From: CAZIBG01 sp964536985
GTDB lineage: Bacteria > Patescibacteriota > Saccharimonadia > Saccharimonadales > AWTP1-31
DNA: 26,518 nucleotides
Assembly: GCA_964536985.1 (NCBI GenBank)
Contig: CAZIBG010000013.1
Span: forward strand, 1-26,518
Direction: 5' to 3'
Position 1 is the stretch's first letter. Every line of letters begins with the position of its first letter. Shown here piece after piece: positions 6,011 to 11,820 of this stretch. The position numbers were made by a program, and so were the translations under genes. Below the pieces are notes generated by a model that saw only the letters and a list, made by a program, of their open reading frames with translations, did no database searches and was not told the origin of the DNA.

Positions 6011-6087
6011 GCGGGTTTAGCTCAGTTGTTTAGAGCGCGTCCTTGCCAAGGACGAGGCCAGGGGTTAGAGTCCCCTAACCCGCACCA
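6011..6087 (+). tRNA. tRNA-Gly(GCC) with U19-A56 in place of G19-C56
   Basis: Acceptor GCGGGTT/AACCCGC, discriminator A and encoded CCA. Anticodon stem CGTCC/GGACG with loop TTGCCAA gives GCC. All helices are perfect. The D-loop reads AGTTGTTTA (G18 then U19), and the T-loop reads TTAGAGT (A56). The near-universal G19-C56 tertiary pair is thus replaced by a U-A pair, with both partners changed. The other six tRNAs in this window keep G19 and C56. Its promoter and terminator are intact. Confidence 0.95.
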
Positions 6088-6104
6088 AATAGAATATCTT
6101 TGAA

Positions 6105-6127
6105 ATACGCCGAAAGGCGTATTTTTA
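6105..6127 (+). terminator. intrinsic terminator after tRNA-Gly
   Basis: Stem ATACGCC/GGCGTAT, loop GAAA, then TTTTA. Confidence 0.88.
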
Positions 6128-6188
6128 TGTTAGAAAAAAATAGACACTAGGTGACGAAAGGTAACTACAGATAAGTAATTTACAAAAG

Positions 6189-6197
6189 TGTTATAAT
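6189..6197 (+). promoter_or_regulatory. extended -10 promoter with short leader
   Basis: TGT-TATAAT ends 17 nt before the ATG at 6215, giving a leader of about 10 nt without Shine-Dalgarno. A second -10-like TATTAT (6203-6208) would make the mRNA leaderless. Confidence 0.5.
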
Positions 6198-6214
6198 ATG
6201 ATATTATATAGTAT

Positions 6215-6976
6215 ATGCAAAGATATACTGAAATCCCTAGCATAGATTCAGAACTTTCTGTTTTATACGGTAGGCAAAATTCTATGTTTCCCGAGGAAGT
6301 TCTAGCAGATGTATATACTGATGCCTCTCTATCGCTTGATCAAATTGAAGTAGCTGGTGCTGAAGATGAGGTAGTGGCCATACAGGAGCTTAAAGAAGAT
6401 TTAATTAGTGACATTCAAGATAGAATAGCAGAACTGACTAACTCCGCTACCGATGCTTCACTTGGTGGTCTTGCTATGTATCGTTTTGCATCTCCTGATG
6501 GTTCAGATATTTATCTGACACGTGACGGCCAGAATAAAACTGACCACGCTCCAGGCTATGTGAAATTCGCAAGGGTAATGATAGCAGGCGTTGCAACCGG
6601 CGATGTGCCTACGCTTGCGGATTTTGAGGCTGTCCCACTGGAGAATCGAGCAGATCGATACTTCGCTCTTTTACGTCCAATCGTCGGTGATGGACCTGCC
6701 CTTATGACCTATCATGTAGACGACCAAGCGTACCAGTATTTAGTAGACAAAGAACAGCTTTCTGCACAAGAGCATTTGGCTAAAATGCAACAACAAGTTG
6801 ATGATACAATCCAGAGCAAAAGAACAGTAATGGACTTTGATGCTTCCAAAGCTGGTGTGTCAAAAGTTATAGAGTTAGACGGAATTTTGAGTCAGAATTT
6901 GACCCCTTATGAATATAGTCAGATTATGCGTGCAGGAATGCATTTGGTGCGAAGTCTAATTCCGCCTATCGAGTAG
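6215..6976 (+). CDS. unknown 253-residue acidic cytoplasmic protein
   Basis: Not recognised. It is soluble, without signal peptide or membrane segment. Residues 35-80 are acidic and helical (DQIEVAGAEDEVVAIQELKEDL), and residues 175-200 form another Gln-rich helical stretch (AQEHLAKMQQQVDDTIQ). The central part (about 85-170) has mixed alpha/beta character. There is no Shine-Dalgarno; a TATAAT box lies just upstream. The frame closes with TAG at 6974-6976, and the relic of a histidine kinase follows in the same frame. The orphan could therefore have been inserted next to, or replaced, the front of that kinase, but its own sequence shows no kinase or sensor motif. Real-gene status rests on the promoter, its length and protein-like composition. 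Confidence 0.75.
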   Translation: MQRYTEIPSIDSELSVLYGRQNSMFPEEVLADVYTDASLSLDQIEVAGAEDEVVAIQELKEDLISDIQDRIAELTNSATDASLGGLAMYRFASPDGSDIYLTRDGQNKTDHAPGYVKFARVMIAGVATGDVPTLADFEAVPLENRADRYFALLRPIVGDGPALMTYHVDDQAYQYLVDKEQLSAQEHLAKMQQQVDDTIQSKRTVMDFDASKAGVSKVIELDGILSQNLTPYEYSQIMRAGMHLVRSLIPPIE

Positions 6977-6997
6977 AAAAATAAAGGGAATAGCCAA

Positions 6998-7162
6998 ATT
7001 GGCGAACGATTCTACAGAGCATCTAATGTTGGCAGAAAGTCAGGAACTGGCCTTGGAATGGCCATTGTTCGACAGACGGTAGAGGCCTATCAGGGTAACT
7101 ATTTGGTCACAAGCAAACAAGGCAAGGGCACAACCGTTATTATCGAGCTGCCACTGAGGTAA
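6998..7162 (+). pseudogene. relic of a sensor histidine kinase (C-terminal ATPase domain only)
   Basis: An open frame without a start codon encodes about 54 residues that read as the end of a HATPase_c domain: GERFYRAS (the usual F-box region), then the G2 box SGTGLGMAIVRQTVEAYQG, then SKQGKGTTVIIELPL and TAA. The DHp domain, N box and G1 box are absent. The fragment is in frame with, and directly after, the stop of the 253-residue gene. No response-regulator gene is present in the window. This is the remnant of a deleted two-component system; expression as a protein is unlikely for lack of a start. Confidence 0.88.
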
Positions 7163-7191
7163 CTAATGCTTGCCGTTTATCATGGTGGTAA

Positions 7192-7212
7192 AATTACTAG
7201 TGAATAGTAATT
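7192..7212 (+). promoter_or_regulatory. inverted repeat before the DUF1428 gene
   Basis: Arms AATTACTA/TAGTAATT with a 5-nt centre. It overlaps a possible extended -10 (TGG-TAAAAT, 7185-7193 approximately) and precedes a second -10-like TACGAT at 7215-7220. Candidate operator. Confidence 0.4.
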
Positions 7213-7231
7213 AATACGATAGGATTCTTAT

Positions 7232-7612
7232 ATGTCTAAATATGTCGATGGTTTTATACTAGTGGTTCCCAAGGACAAGGCGGAGGAGTACACCAAGATG
7301 GCCGAAGATGGCTGCAAATCGTGGATGAAGCACGGTGCACTTCAATACTTTGAATGCAGGAGCAACGATCTTAAGCAACAAGAGATGGGCGAAGATAAGT
7401 CACGATCATTTACCGAAATGGCTGGTGCAAAAGAAGGCGATGACGTCTGGTTCTCTTTTATCGTTTTTGAATCTAAAGAGCACCGCGACGAGGTAAATAA
7501 GAAGGTTATGGAAGACATGGTGGCCGAGTACGATGAGAAGTCTGATTTTGTGTCGCCTTTCGAGATGAGCCAGATGGCATACGGTGGATTCGAAGTCCAA
7601 GTAGAGGGCTAG
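7232..7612 (+). CDS. DUF1428 family protein
   Basis: The 126-residue protein follows the DUF1428 (YbaA-type) pattern from the first residues: KYVDGFILVVPKDKAEEYTKMA, then HGALQYFECRSND, the VWFSFIVFESKEHRDEVN core and a C-terminal MAYGGFEV. The family has a dimeric alpha/beta-barrel fold; no biochemical role is established. An ATG with a weak TAGGA upstream is used. It is followed after 8 nt by a DUF1801 gene in the same direction, so the two are probably co-transcribed. This is the first of a series of small soil-bacterium-type domain proteins up to about 11 kb. Confidence 0.92.
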   Translation: MSKYVDGFILVVPKDKAEEYTKMAEDGCKSWMKHGALQYFECRSNDLKQQEMGEDKSRSFTEMAGAKEGDDVWFSFIVFESKEHRDEVNKKVMEDMVAEYDEKSDFVSPFEMSQMAYGGFEVQVEG

Positions 7613-7620
7613 GACCTAAT

Positions 7621-8016
7621 ATGCCCACCGACAAATACAAGACAGTACCCGACTTCATGGCGAGCTTACCAGCCGACAAACAGGAGCAGGTCCAGGTGTT
7701 GCGACAGCTGATCTTGGATCTTGGCTACAATCTAGAGGAACATATTAAATGGAATGCCCCTAGTTACGTCTTAGATGAGGAAGACAGAATAACCTTTAAT
7801 GTAGTAAATAAAGACAATCACGTTAAGCTTGTTATTCACATGGGCGCCACGCGCAAGGAAGATAAACACGGAAAACCGGTACTATCTAATGATCATGGCA
7901 TTGTCCAGTGGAGCTCGGATATAAGGGGTTATATTACATTTTCAAGCCCAGAAGATGTTGCGTCAAAGAGCTCGGCTGTAAAACAAGTGCTATCGGACTG
8001 GCTGGCAATCGCCTAG
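7621..8016 (+). CDS. DUF1801 (YdhG-like) family protein
   Basis: The 131-residue protein has the DUF1801 layout: an N-terminal helical part with PDFMASLPADKQEQVQVLRQLI, the core EEHIKWNAPSYVLDEEDRITF, then a VKLVIHMGAT strand and a C-terminal helix (VKQVLSDWLAIA). The family adopts a compact alpha/beta fold of unknown function. TAGGA lies about 7 nt before the ATG. Being 8 nt after the DUF1428 stop, it is the second gene of that unit, closed by the terminator at 8034-8055. Confidence 0.88.
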   Translation: MPTDKYKTVPDFMASLPADKQEQVQVLRQLILDLGYNLEEHIKWNAPSYVLDEEDRITFNVVNKDNHVKLVIHMGATRKEDKHGKPVLSNDHGIVQWSSDIRGYITFSSPEDVASKSSAVKQVLSDWLAIA

Positions 8017-8033
8017 AGTAAATAAGCTTAATT

Positions 8034-8055
8034 GGATACTATAGTGTCCTTTTTT
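8034..8055 (+). terminator. intrinsic terminator after the DUF1428-DUF1801 pair
   Basis: Stem GGATAC/GTGTCC (one G-U pair), loop TATA, then six T. Confidence 0.82.
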
Positions 8056-8058
8056 GCT

Positions 8059-8074
8059 GAGTATAGGTATACTC
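8059..8074 (+). promoter_or_regulatory. -10 box inside an inverted repeat
   Basis: GAGTATA-GG-TATACTC. The right arm contains TATACT (8068-8073), which suits a -10 for the gene at 8131 with a ~50-nt leader. A repressor bound here would block the promoter; this is inference. Confidence 0.45.
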
Positions 8075-8130
8075 TAAACACGCGTTACAGAACATGTAAG
8101 CAATAATAATCAATTCAAGAGGAGATCAGC

Positions 8131-8322
8131 ATGGTCACAGGATATTGCGTTAAGTGCAAAGAAAAAGGTGTAGAACTCTCTGCAGCAGAAATTGTTCAGA
8201 CTGCCAAGGGTGGATACATGGCTAAGGGTAAGCACGAAAAATGCGGAACAACTGTCTGTGCAATGATGTCTAAGGTCAATGCAGAAAAAGCTGTCGAAGA
8301 CGGCGCTACAAAATCTTACTAG
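8131..8322 (+). CDS. DUF5679-type small zinc-ribbon protein
   Basis: The 63-residue protein has two Cys pairs, C6-x2-C9 in GYCVKCK and C38-x4-C43 in EKCGTTVC, separated by a short beta segment. This matches the DUF5679 zinc-ribbon pattern often found in small Patescibacteria and phage proteins. The last 20 residues are an Ala/Lys-rich helix. Binding to nucleic acid or protein is possible but unproven. AGAGGAG 7 nt before the ATG is the strongest ribosome site of the neighbourhood, suggesting good expression. The gene has its own promoter and terminator. Confidence 0.85.
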   Translation: MVTGYCVKCKEKGVELSAAEIVQTAKGGYMAKGKHEKCGTTVCAMMSKVNAEKAVEDGATKSY

Positions 8323-8331
8323 TTCTTTAAT

Positions 8332-8346
8332 CGGTAGTTGCTACCG
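8332..8346 (+). other. hairpin downstream of the zinc-ribbon gene
   Basis: CGGTAG-TTG-CTACCG, 6-bp stem, 10 nt after the stop codon and upstream of the terminator. Possibly an mRNA 3' stabiliser. Confidence 0.4.
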
Positions 8347-8366
8347 TACAAAGACGATTAGACATT

Positions 8367-8392
8367 AAAGAGACCAACTGGTCTCTTTTTTG
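8367..8392 (+). terminator. intrinsic terminator after the zinc-ribbon gene
   Basis: Stem AAAGAGACC/GGTCTCTTT, loop AACT, in a run of T. Confidence 0.88.
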
Positions 8393-8398
8393 TTGTCT

Positions 8399-8407
8399 TG
8401 ATATCAT
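8399..8407 (+). promoter_or_regulatory. extended -10 promoter, leaderless start
   Basis: TGA-TATCAT; 8 nt separate it from the ATG at 8416, and there is no Shine-Dalgarno. Confidence 0.55.
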
Positions 8408-8415
8408 AGAAACTA

Positions 8416-8814
8416 ATGAGTAATGCAAGCAAAAAGGTAGTTCCCGGTGGAGTGGACGAGTATGTTGCCAGCTTCCCTGACGATATCCAGGCTAAATTAA
8501 GTCAAATAAGAGCAGCCATACGTCAGGTTGCTCCCGATGCCATCGAGACAGTAAGTTATTTCGGCATCCCCGGCTATTGCTATGAAGGGTATGACTACAA
8601 TGGTATGTTCGCGTGGTTTAGTTACAAGAAACCCCATATCAGGTTGCATGTTCGTCCGCCTGTCGCCGAAAATCATATCAAAGAATTAGAAGGCTGCAAG
8701 ATCAGTACCGGTATTATCGGATTCCCCGAAAACTATGATGTTCAGCCAGCATTAATTACAAAGCTCGTTGTCGCAAGCTTGCACGAAATGAAGCACCCAC
8801 AAGGTAAGAGTTAG
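8416..8814 (+). CDS. DUF1801 (YdhG-like) family protein
   Basis: The 132-residue second DUF1801 copy has GVDEYVASFPDDIQAKLSQIRAAI at the N-terminus, the core ETVSYFGIPGY, the typical FAWFSYKKPHIRLHVRPP strand-loop, and GIIGFPEN then a C-terminal helix. It is only distantly similar to the copy at 7621, so the two are not a recent duplication. No Shine-Dalgarno is present and the -10 box ends 8 nt before ATG, so the mRNA is predicted to be leaderless. It is convergent with the DHFR-like gene (7-nt gap). Function is unknown for the family. Confidence 0.9.
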   Translation: MSNASKKVVPGGVDEYVASFPDDIQAKLSQIRAAIRQVAPDAIETVSYFGIPGYCYEGYDYNGMFAWFSYKKPHIRLHVRPPVAENHIKELEGCKISTGIIGFPENYDVQPALITKLVVASLHEMKHPQGKS

Positions 8815-8821
8815 GCTATCA

Positions 8822-9385
8822 TTACGACTTTTTTACTTTAAACGTAATACTGGTGCGCATTGGAGTGATCTGCTCCACACTGGTTCTTTCCAGCTTTATC
8901 TTGTCGGTATCTATGTTGCCGTACAGGCTCAAGCCTTCGCCAAGCAGGATTGGCATGATATCAATCTGAAGTTCATCACACAGTCCAGAATTAAGACATT
9001 GCTGAATGGTATCAGCACCACCGATTATCTGGACGATTTTGTTGCCGGCAGCGGCTTTAGCTTGCGATATGATACTTTCAACTCCGTCAGTCACAAACGT
9101 CACGCTTAACTTGTCATTGCCTTTGGGGGACTTTTCAGGTGCTTTGTGAGTCAGGATAAAGAGCGGTACCTGGAATTCGTAATCGTCGTTAACCCAAAGG
9201 AAGGGATCCATCATTTCGTAGGTGTTCCGCCCCATAATGACCGCTCCGGTACTTTCGATCATATCCTTAAAGGACTGCGTTTCCAGTAACTCTTCAAAAT
9301 CAGGGCTCAGCGACTGCGCACTGCCATTGCGGTCGTTAATATATCCGTCTAGCGAAGTGGTCATCCCGGCTAAAACATTTCCCAT
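8822..9385 (-). CDS. dihydrofolate reductase-like / RibD C-terminal domain protein
   Basis: The 187-residue protein shows the RibD_C/DHFR-like fold of the YwjB/YyaP group: a first strand and loop VLAGMTTSLDGYI, the MGRNTYEMM motif near residue 50, LFILTHK, and the nucleotide-binding strand QIIGGADTIQQCL. It ends with the ELQIDIMPILLGEGLSLY segment. These proteins bind NADPH and resemble reductases of folate or flavin synthesis, but most members have no known substrate. No folate or riboflavin genes are nearby. The upstream TTG at 9391 touches the ribosome site AAAGGA, whereas the ATG at 9385 is 7 nt from it, so 9385 is chosen. Confidence 0.9.
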   Translation of the reverse strand: MGNVLAGMTTSLDGYINDRNGSAQSLSPDFEELLETQSFKDMIESTGAVIMGRNTYEMMDPFLWVNDDYEFQVPLFILTHKAPEKSPKGNDKLSVTFVTDGVESIISQAKAAAGNKIVQIIGGADTIQQCLNSGLCDELQIDIMPILLGEGLSLYGNIDTDKIKLERTSVEQITPMRTSITFKVKKS

Positions 9386-9412
9386 ATACAATCCTTTTCT
9401 TAATTCTATATA

Positions 9413-9440
9413 TTGTACCTAACAACGGTAGCGTTACGAT
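9413..9440 (+). promoter_or_regulatory. promoter of a truncated gene
   Basis: TTGTAC (9413-9418), 16-nt spacer, TACGAT (9435-9440), 7 nt before the ATG at 9448. The promoter survives although the gene is cut short. Confidence 0.45.
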
Positions 9441-9447
9441 ATTTGGC

Positions 9448-9531
9448 ATGAGTCTTGCCGACGAAGTACGGGCGTACATCGATACAATTGACGATGAACA
9501 AGCCAGAAGGGGTGCTTGTGCGCTAGGGTAG
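9448..9531 (+). pseudogene. truncated DUF1801-like gene start
   Basis: Only 27 codons remain (MSLADEVRAYIDTIDDEQ then ARRGACALG and TAG). The AYIDTIDDEQARR stretch resembles the opening helix of DUF1801 proteins that begin with a VxAYLxxxxDExRR pattern. Neither of the other frames continues the domain downstream, so this is a deletion remnant rather than a simple frameshift. Assignment rests on one helix and on the three intact DUF1801 genes nearby. An independent 27-residue peptide cannot be excluded. Confidence 0.45.
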
Positions 9532-9555
9532 ATGCTAGCTTTATTGTCGTAAAAA

Positions 9556-9564
9556 TGGTATCGT
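9556..9564 (+). promoter_or_regulatory. extended -10 promoter, leaderless start
   Basis: TGG-TATCGT, 6 nt before the ATG at 9571; no Shine-Dalgarno. Confidence 0.5.
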
Positions 9565-9570
9565 AATGTA

Positions 9571-10617
9571 ATGAAAAATCCTGAGGTTATGTTTCCTCGC
9601 AAGAGGTCTGTTAGACGTCTTACCAGTGCGCTTGCACTAAGCGGCACAATGTTGTTAGTAGGCTGTGGTGGCGACGAAAAAATTCATGCCAACCCGCAAA
9701 ATACCGCAACAACCACTTCGATACCTAAAAGTTGGAGTACGCCGGGAGCAACATCCGAAACAACTTCAACCGTGCCTATCGACACGGCAACGACTGTACC
9801 TGGACAAGCCTCTAGTTCATCCGTTACTGAGACTACCTTAGCCAGACCAACCTCACCGCAAGGATCCCAGCCAAATAACCCAGGAGTTCCAACTGCGCCT
9901 AATACAACTAGTCAGTCGAATCGACCTAACCAGCCAGCACAGCCCGGTCAGCCCACTCCGCCGACTACCCGTCCTAATCAAGCTCCATCAGCAACTACAC
10001 CTACCACTGCTAAGCCCGTGACACCATCGGCGCGCGTCGTGTACTACCAACCAAGATTATCCGACCTTCATGATCCCCGTAGCATCCAAGTGCCTGCCGG
10101 TGTGGTTACGATGGTTGCCGAAACAGGCAAGCCAAATACTTGGCCTATTGGTAATTGTCGTCCAGACGGAGCGGATGATTTTGTGGCACAAACTCAAACA
10201 GCTGATACATTAGTTGGATTCAGTCTTGGAAGGGTAGGCGTTCCATACTTTTTGCAACAAGCAACACCACAACTAAAGAATCAAATTGATAACATCGTTA
10301 TTATTGCGCCTGGTAACCAAGAGGACTTTACGGACTCATGCGATCCGGCCAATACTGGCGAACTAGTGCGCGGATGGCTAGAGAGCGATGCCGACCATCG
10401 CTTAACGGTAGTTACTGACGACCGTACGGAAGAGGCAGATAATGCAGGTATCCGTAATCTATACTTAAATGCCTTGGCTGGGAGTTCCGCTATAGGTAGA
10501 GTCTCATTGTGCGCCGCCAACGACGGCAGTCATGAAGGATCATGGAATGGGGTAAAATCAGGTGTTGTCGCAGACCCTCGAACTTGCCCTGCAGGTTCTT
10601 CTCCTGTCGGATTCTAA
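9571..10617 (+). CDS. lipoprotein with Thr/Pro-rich stalk and alpha/beta-hydrolase-like core
   Basis: The 348-residue protein has a basic n-region (RKRSVRR), a hydrophobic segment and the lipobox LVGC, with C32 as the lipidated Cys. Residues 40-155 are a low-complexity Thr/Pro/Ser/Gln stalk that would lift the C-terminal part off the membrane. The C-terminal ~190 residues contain TLVGFSLG (S218 in a GxSxG elbow), a following helix, the strand IVIIAPGNQ, and VVTDD (D283/D284). H321 lies in NDGSHEGSW. The order Ser-Asp-His fits an alpha/beta-hydrolase triad, although the sheet before the elbow is shorter than usual. Cys 196, 257, 314 and 339 could form disulfides. A surface-displayed esterase or amidase acting on a host or wall component is inference. 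The mRNA is predicted leaderless. Confidence 0.82.
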   Translation: MKNPEVMFPRKRSVRRLTSALALSGTMLLVGCGGDEKIHANPQNTATTTSIPKSWSTPGATSETTSTVPIDTATTVPGQASSSSVTETTLARPTSPQGSQPNNPGVPTAPNTTSQSNRPNQPAQPGQPTPPTTRPNQAPSATTPTTAKPVTPSARVVYYQPRLSDLHDPRSIQVPAGVVTMVAETGKPNTWPIGNCRPDGADDFVAQTQTADTLVGFSLGRVGVPYFLQQATPQLKNQIDNIVIIAPGNQEDFTDSCDPANTGELVRGWLESDADHRLTVVTDDRTEEADNAGIRNLYLNALAGSSAIGRVSLCAANDGSHEGSWNGVKSGVVADPRTCPAGSSPVGF

Positions 10618-10623
10618 AACTGT

Positions 10624-10971
10624 TTAATTCTTGTGTTTATCTTTGGCGATGATAATTTGTTTGATCAGATCTATCGGGAGCGGTTCGCTATGTTTGAAGT
10701 GTAGGGCATCTTTAGTGCCTTTGCCGCGGTAAGGTAGCATCTTCTCTTCAAGTTCTGGAATGCCATACATGGGGTACATGCCGATGTGGTTTTTATATGC
10801 ACTCATATATAGGTGGTACCCACCAACTGTGAAGGCCGGCATATCATAGCGCATTGATTCTTCGGTATCTGGCAGTACCTCGTGGAATAGCTTTCTGATT
10901 GCCGTTAGTCTTTCGGCTACGTCGCTTTCCTGAGCTTGAATGTACAGATCAATATTGTCGTATTTAGTCAT
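10624..10971 (-). CDS. DUF1801 (YdhG-like) family protein
   Basis: The 115-residue protein is the most typical DUF1801 member of the three: the N-terminal helix DLYIQAQESDVAERLTAIRKLF, then the signature TEESMRYDMPAFTVGGYHLYMSAYKNHIGMYP, and a C-terminal Lys-rich helix preceded by LHFKHSEPLPIDLI. Related proteins include YdhG and iron-chaperone-like (Fra/CyaY-fold) annotations, so iron handling is a possibility but unproven. It is convergent with the lipoprotein gene (6-nt gap). The -10-like TAGAAT lies 6 nt before the ATG and no Shine-Dalgarno exists, so a leaderless mRNA is expected. Confidence 0.93.
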   Translation of the reverse strand: MTKYDNIDLYIQAQESDVAERLTAIRKLFHEVLPDTEESMRYDMPAFTVGGYHLYMSAYKNHIGMYPMYGIPELEEKMLPYRGKGTKDALHFKHSEPLPIDLIKQIIIAKDKHKN

Positions 10972-10977
10972 GCATCA

Positions 10978-10983
10978 ATTCTA
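10978..10983 (-). promoter_or_regulatory. -10 box, leaderless start of the DUF1801 gene
   Basis: Minus-strand TAGAAT, 6 nt before the ATG at 10971; no Shine-Dalgarno. Confidence 0.45.
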
Positions 10984-11010
10984 TCAAATCTAAGACACTA
11001 AGGTTATATT

Positions 11011-11019
11011 TGCTATGAT
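11011..11019 (+). promoter_or_regulatory. extended -10 promoter of a frameshifted gene
   Basis: TGC-TATGAT, 6 nt before the ATG at 11026; same geometry as the intact leaderless genes. Confidence 0.55.
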
Positions 11020-11025
11020 AGATCT

Positions 11026-11206
11026 ATGAAATTATTCTCGTACGCAGGCAATTGATAAGATTAAAGATAAGTATCGCGATACGTACGAAATGGTATTGCT
11101 CACAGACGATCAAGCGATCGAAGTTTCGGATGAAGGCTGGAAGATGGTCGAATCACCACGAAGTGCTCTTGAGATGGAGTGGTTTACTAAGAATAATATT
11201 ATCTAG
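11026..11206 (+). pseudogene. small gene broken by a single-base frameshift
   Basis: The ATG at 11026 opens a frame (MKLFSYAGN) that stops after 9 codons. The +1 shifted frame from 11036 is open for 56 codons to TAG at 11204-11206 and reads as ordinary protein (SRTQAIDKIKDKYRDTYEM, later DDQAIEVSDEGWKMVESP). Adding one base at about 11036-11038 would restore a ~60-residue protein starting MKLFSRTQ. I do not recognise the family. It may be a genuine mutation, a base missed in the assembly, or frameshifted translation, although no slippery run is present. Its stop overlaps the stop of the convergent gene. Confidence 0.7.
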
Positions 11207-11820
11207 TCATCGTAACAGATAGCAGGATCGCCCATACCATAAAAAATCAGCAGTTCTCGTCGCTCCTGCGACAAGACAAGGCCACTTGCATGCGGTTGCA
11301 GCTCGTGGCGTGTATAGAGCGTCCAAGCTGATCCTGCATCGGCATTCATGGTTTCCATTGGGACTGGATCACTTCCATCACCAAGTAAGGGTCTAACCTC
11401 GTCATCAGGCAATACATCATGTTCGTAGACATTAAATGGCGCCTCTCCGGTTAGCGTAACACCAACTGCGTACGGGCCAATTGCCGGATGATTACGATGG
11501 ATTGTAGTACCGTGAATACCTGGTTCGAATACTCGGACACTAAAGAATGGTAGGTAGTTATGACGAGCATTCTCTACTTTACAGATGAGTTTATTAAGCT
11601 TCCCATGTAGCTGGAGTGTACGCTTCATTCCTCGGGATGCAAGTCGCTCGGTACTTACGAGCTCCGTCAAGTCTTCGAGATATCCATTGTGTTTTAGTTC
11701 AGCTGATATGTCTAATCCGGTCGCTGGCTCAATCAGTCGTTGTTCCATGCTGTAGCCATCTTCTACGGCACGAAGCAGAAATGCTTCGCCATCAACCCCA
11801 TCGGAAAATACGCGACCCAT
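11203..11820 (-). CDS. unknown 205-residue protein, possibly double-stranded beta-helix oxygenase-like
   Basis: Not securely recognised. The second half reads like the metal core of a 2-oxoglutarate/Fe(II) oxygenase: HRNHP (H108-x-N110), then the strand GPYAVGVTLTG, later SAWTLYTRHELQPHAS (H177) and, 10-11 residues on, R187/R188 before LLIFYG. The usual HxD/E is HxN here, so either iron binding is altered or the resemblance is accidental. The first 100 residues are helical and unassigned. The start codon overlaps the stop of the upstream gene by one base (TAATG), so the two are translationally coupled. Cytoplasmic. Confidence 0.72.
   Translation of the reverse strand: MGRVFSDGVDGEAFLLRAVEDGYSMEQRLIEPATGLDISAELKHNGYLEDLTELVSTERLASRGMKRTLQLHGKLNKLICKVENARHNYLPFFSVRVFEPGIHGTTIHRNHPAIGPYAVGVTLTGEAPFNVYEHDVLPDDEVRPLLGDGSDPVPMETMNADAGSAWTLYTRHELQPHASGLVLSQERRELLIFYGMGDPAICYDD

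Noticed and set aside
6977..7162. Stop-codon readthrough producing an orphan-kinase fusion
   Set aside because: No readthrough context or stem-loop is apparent, and the kinase piece lacks the N and G1 boxes needed to bind ATP, so decay is the simpler reading.
9386..9391. TTG start two codons upstream for the DHFR-like gene
   Set aside because: It leaves no space after AAAGGA; the ATG at 9385 is correctly spaced.
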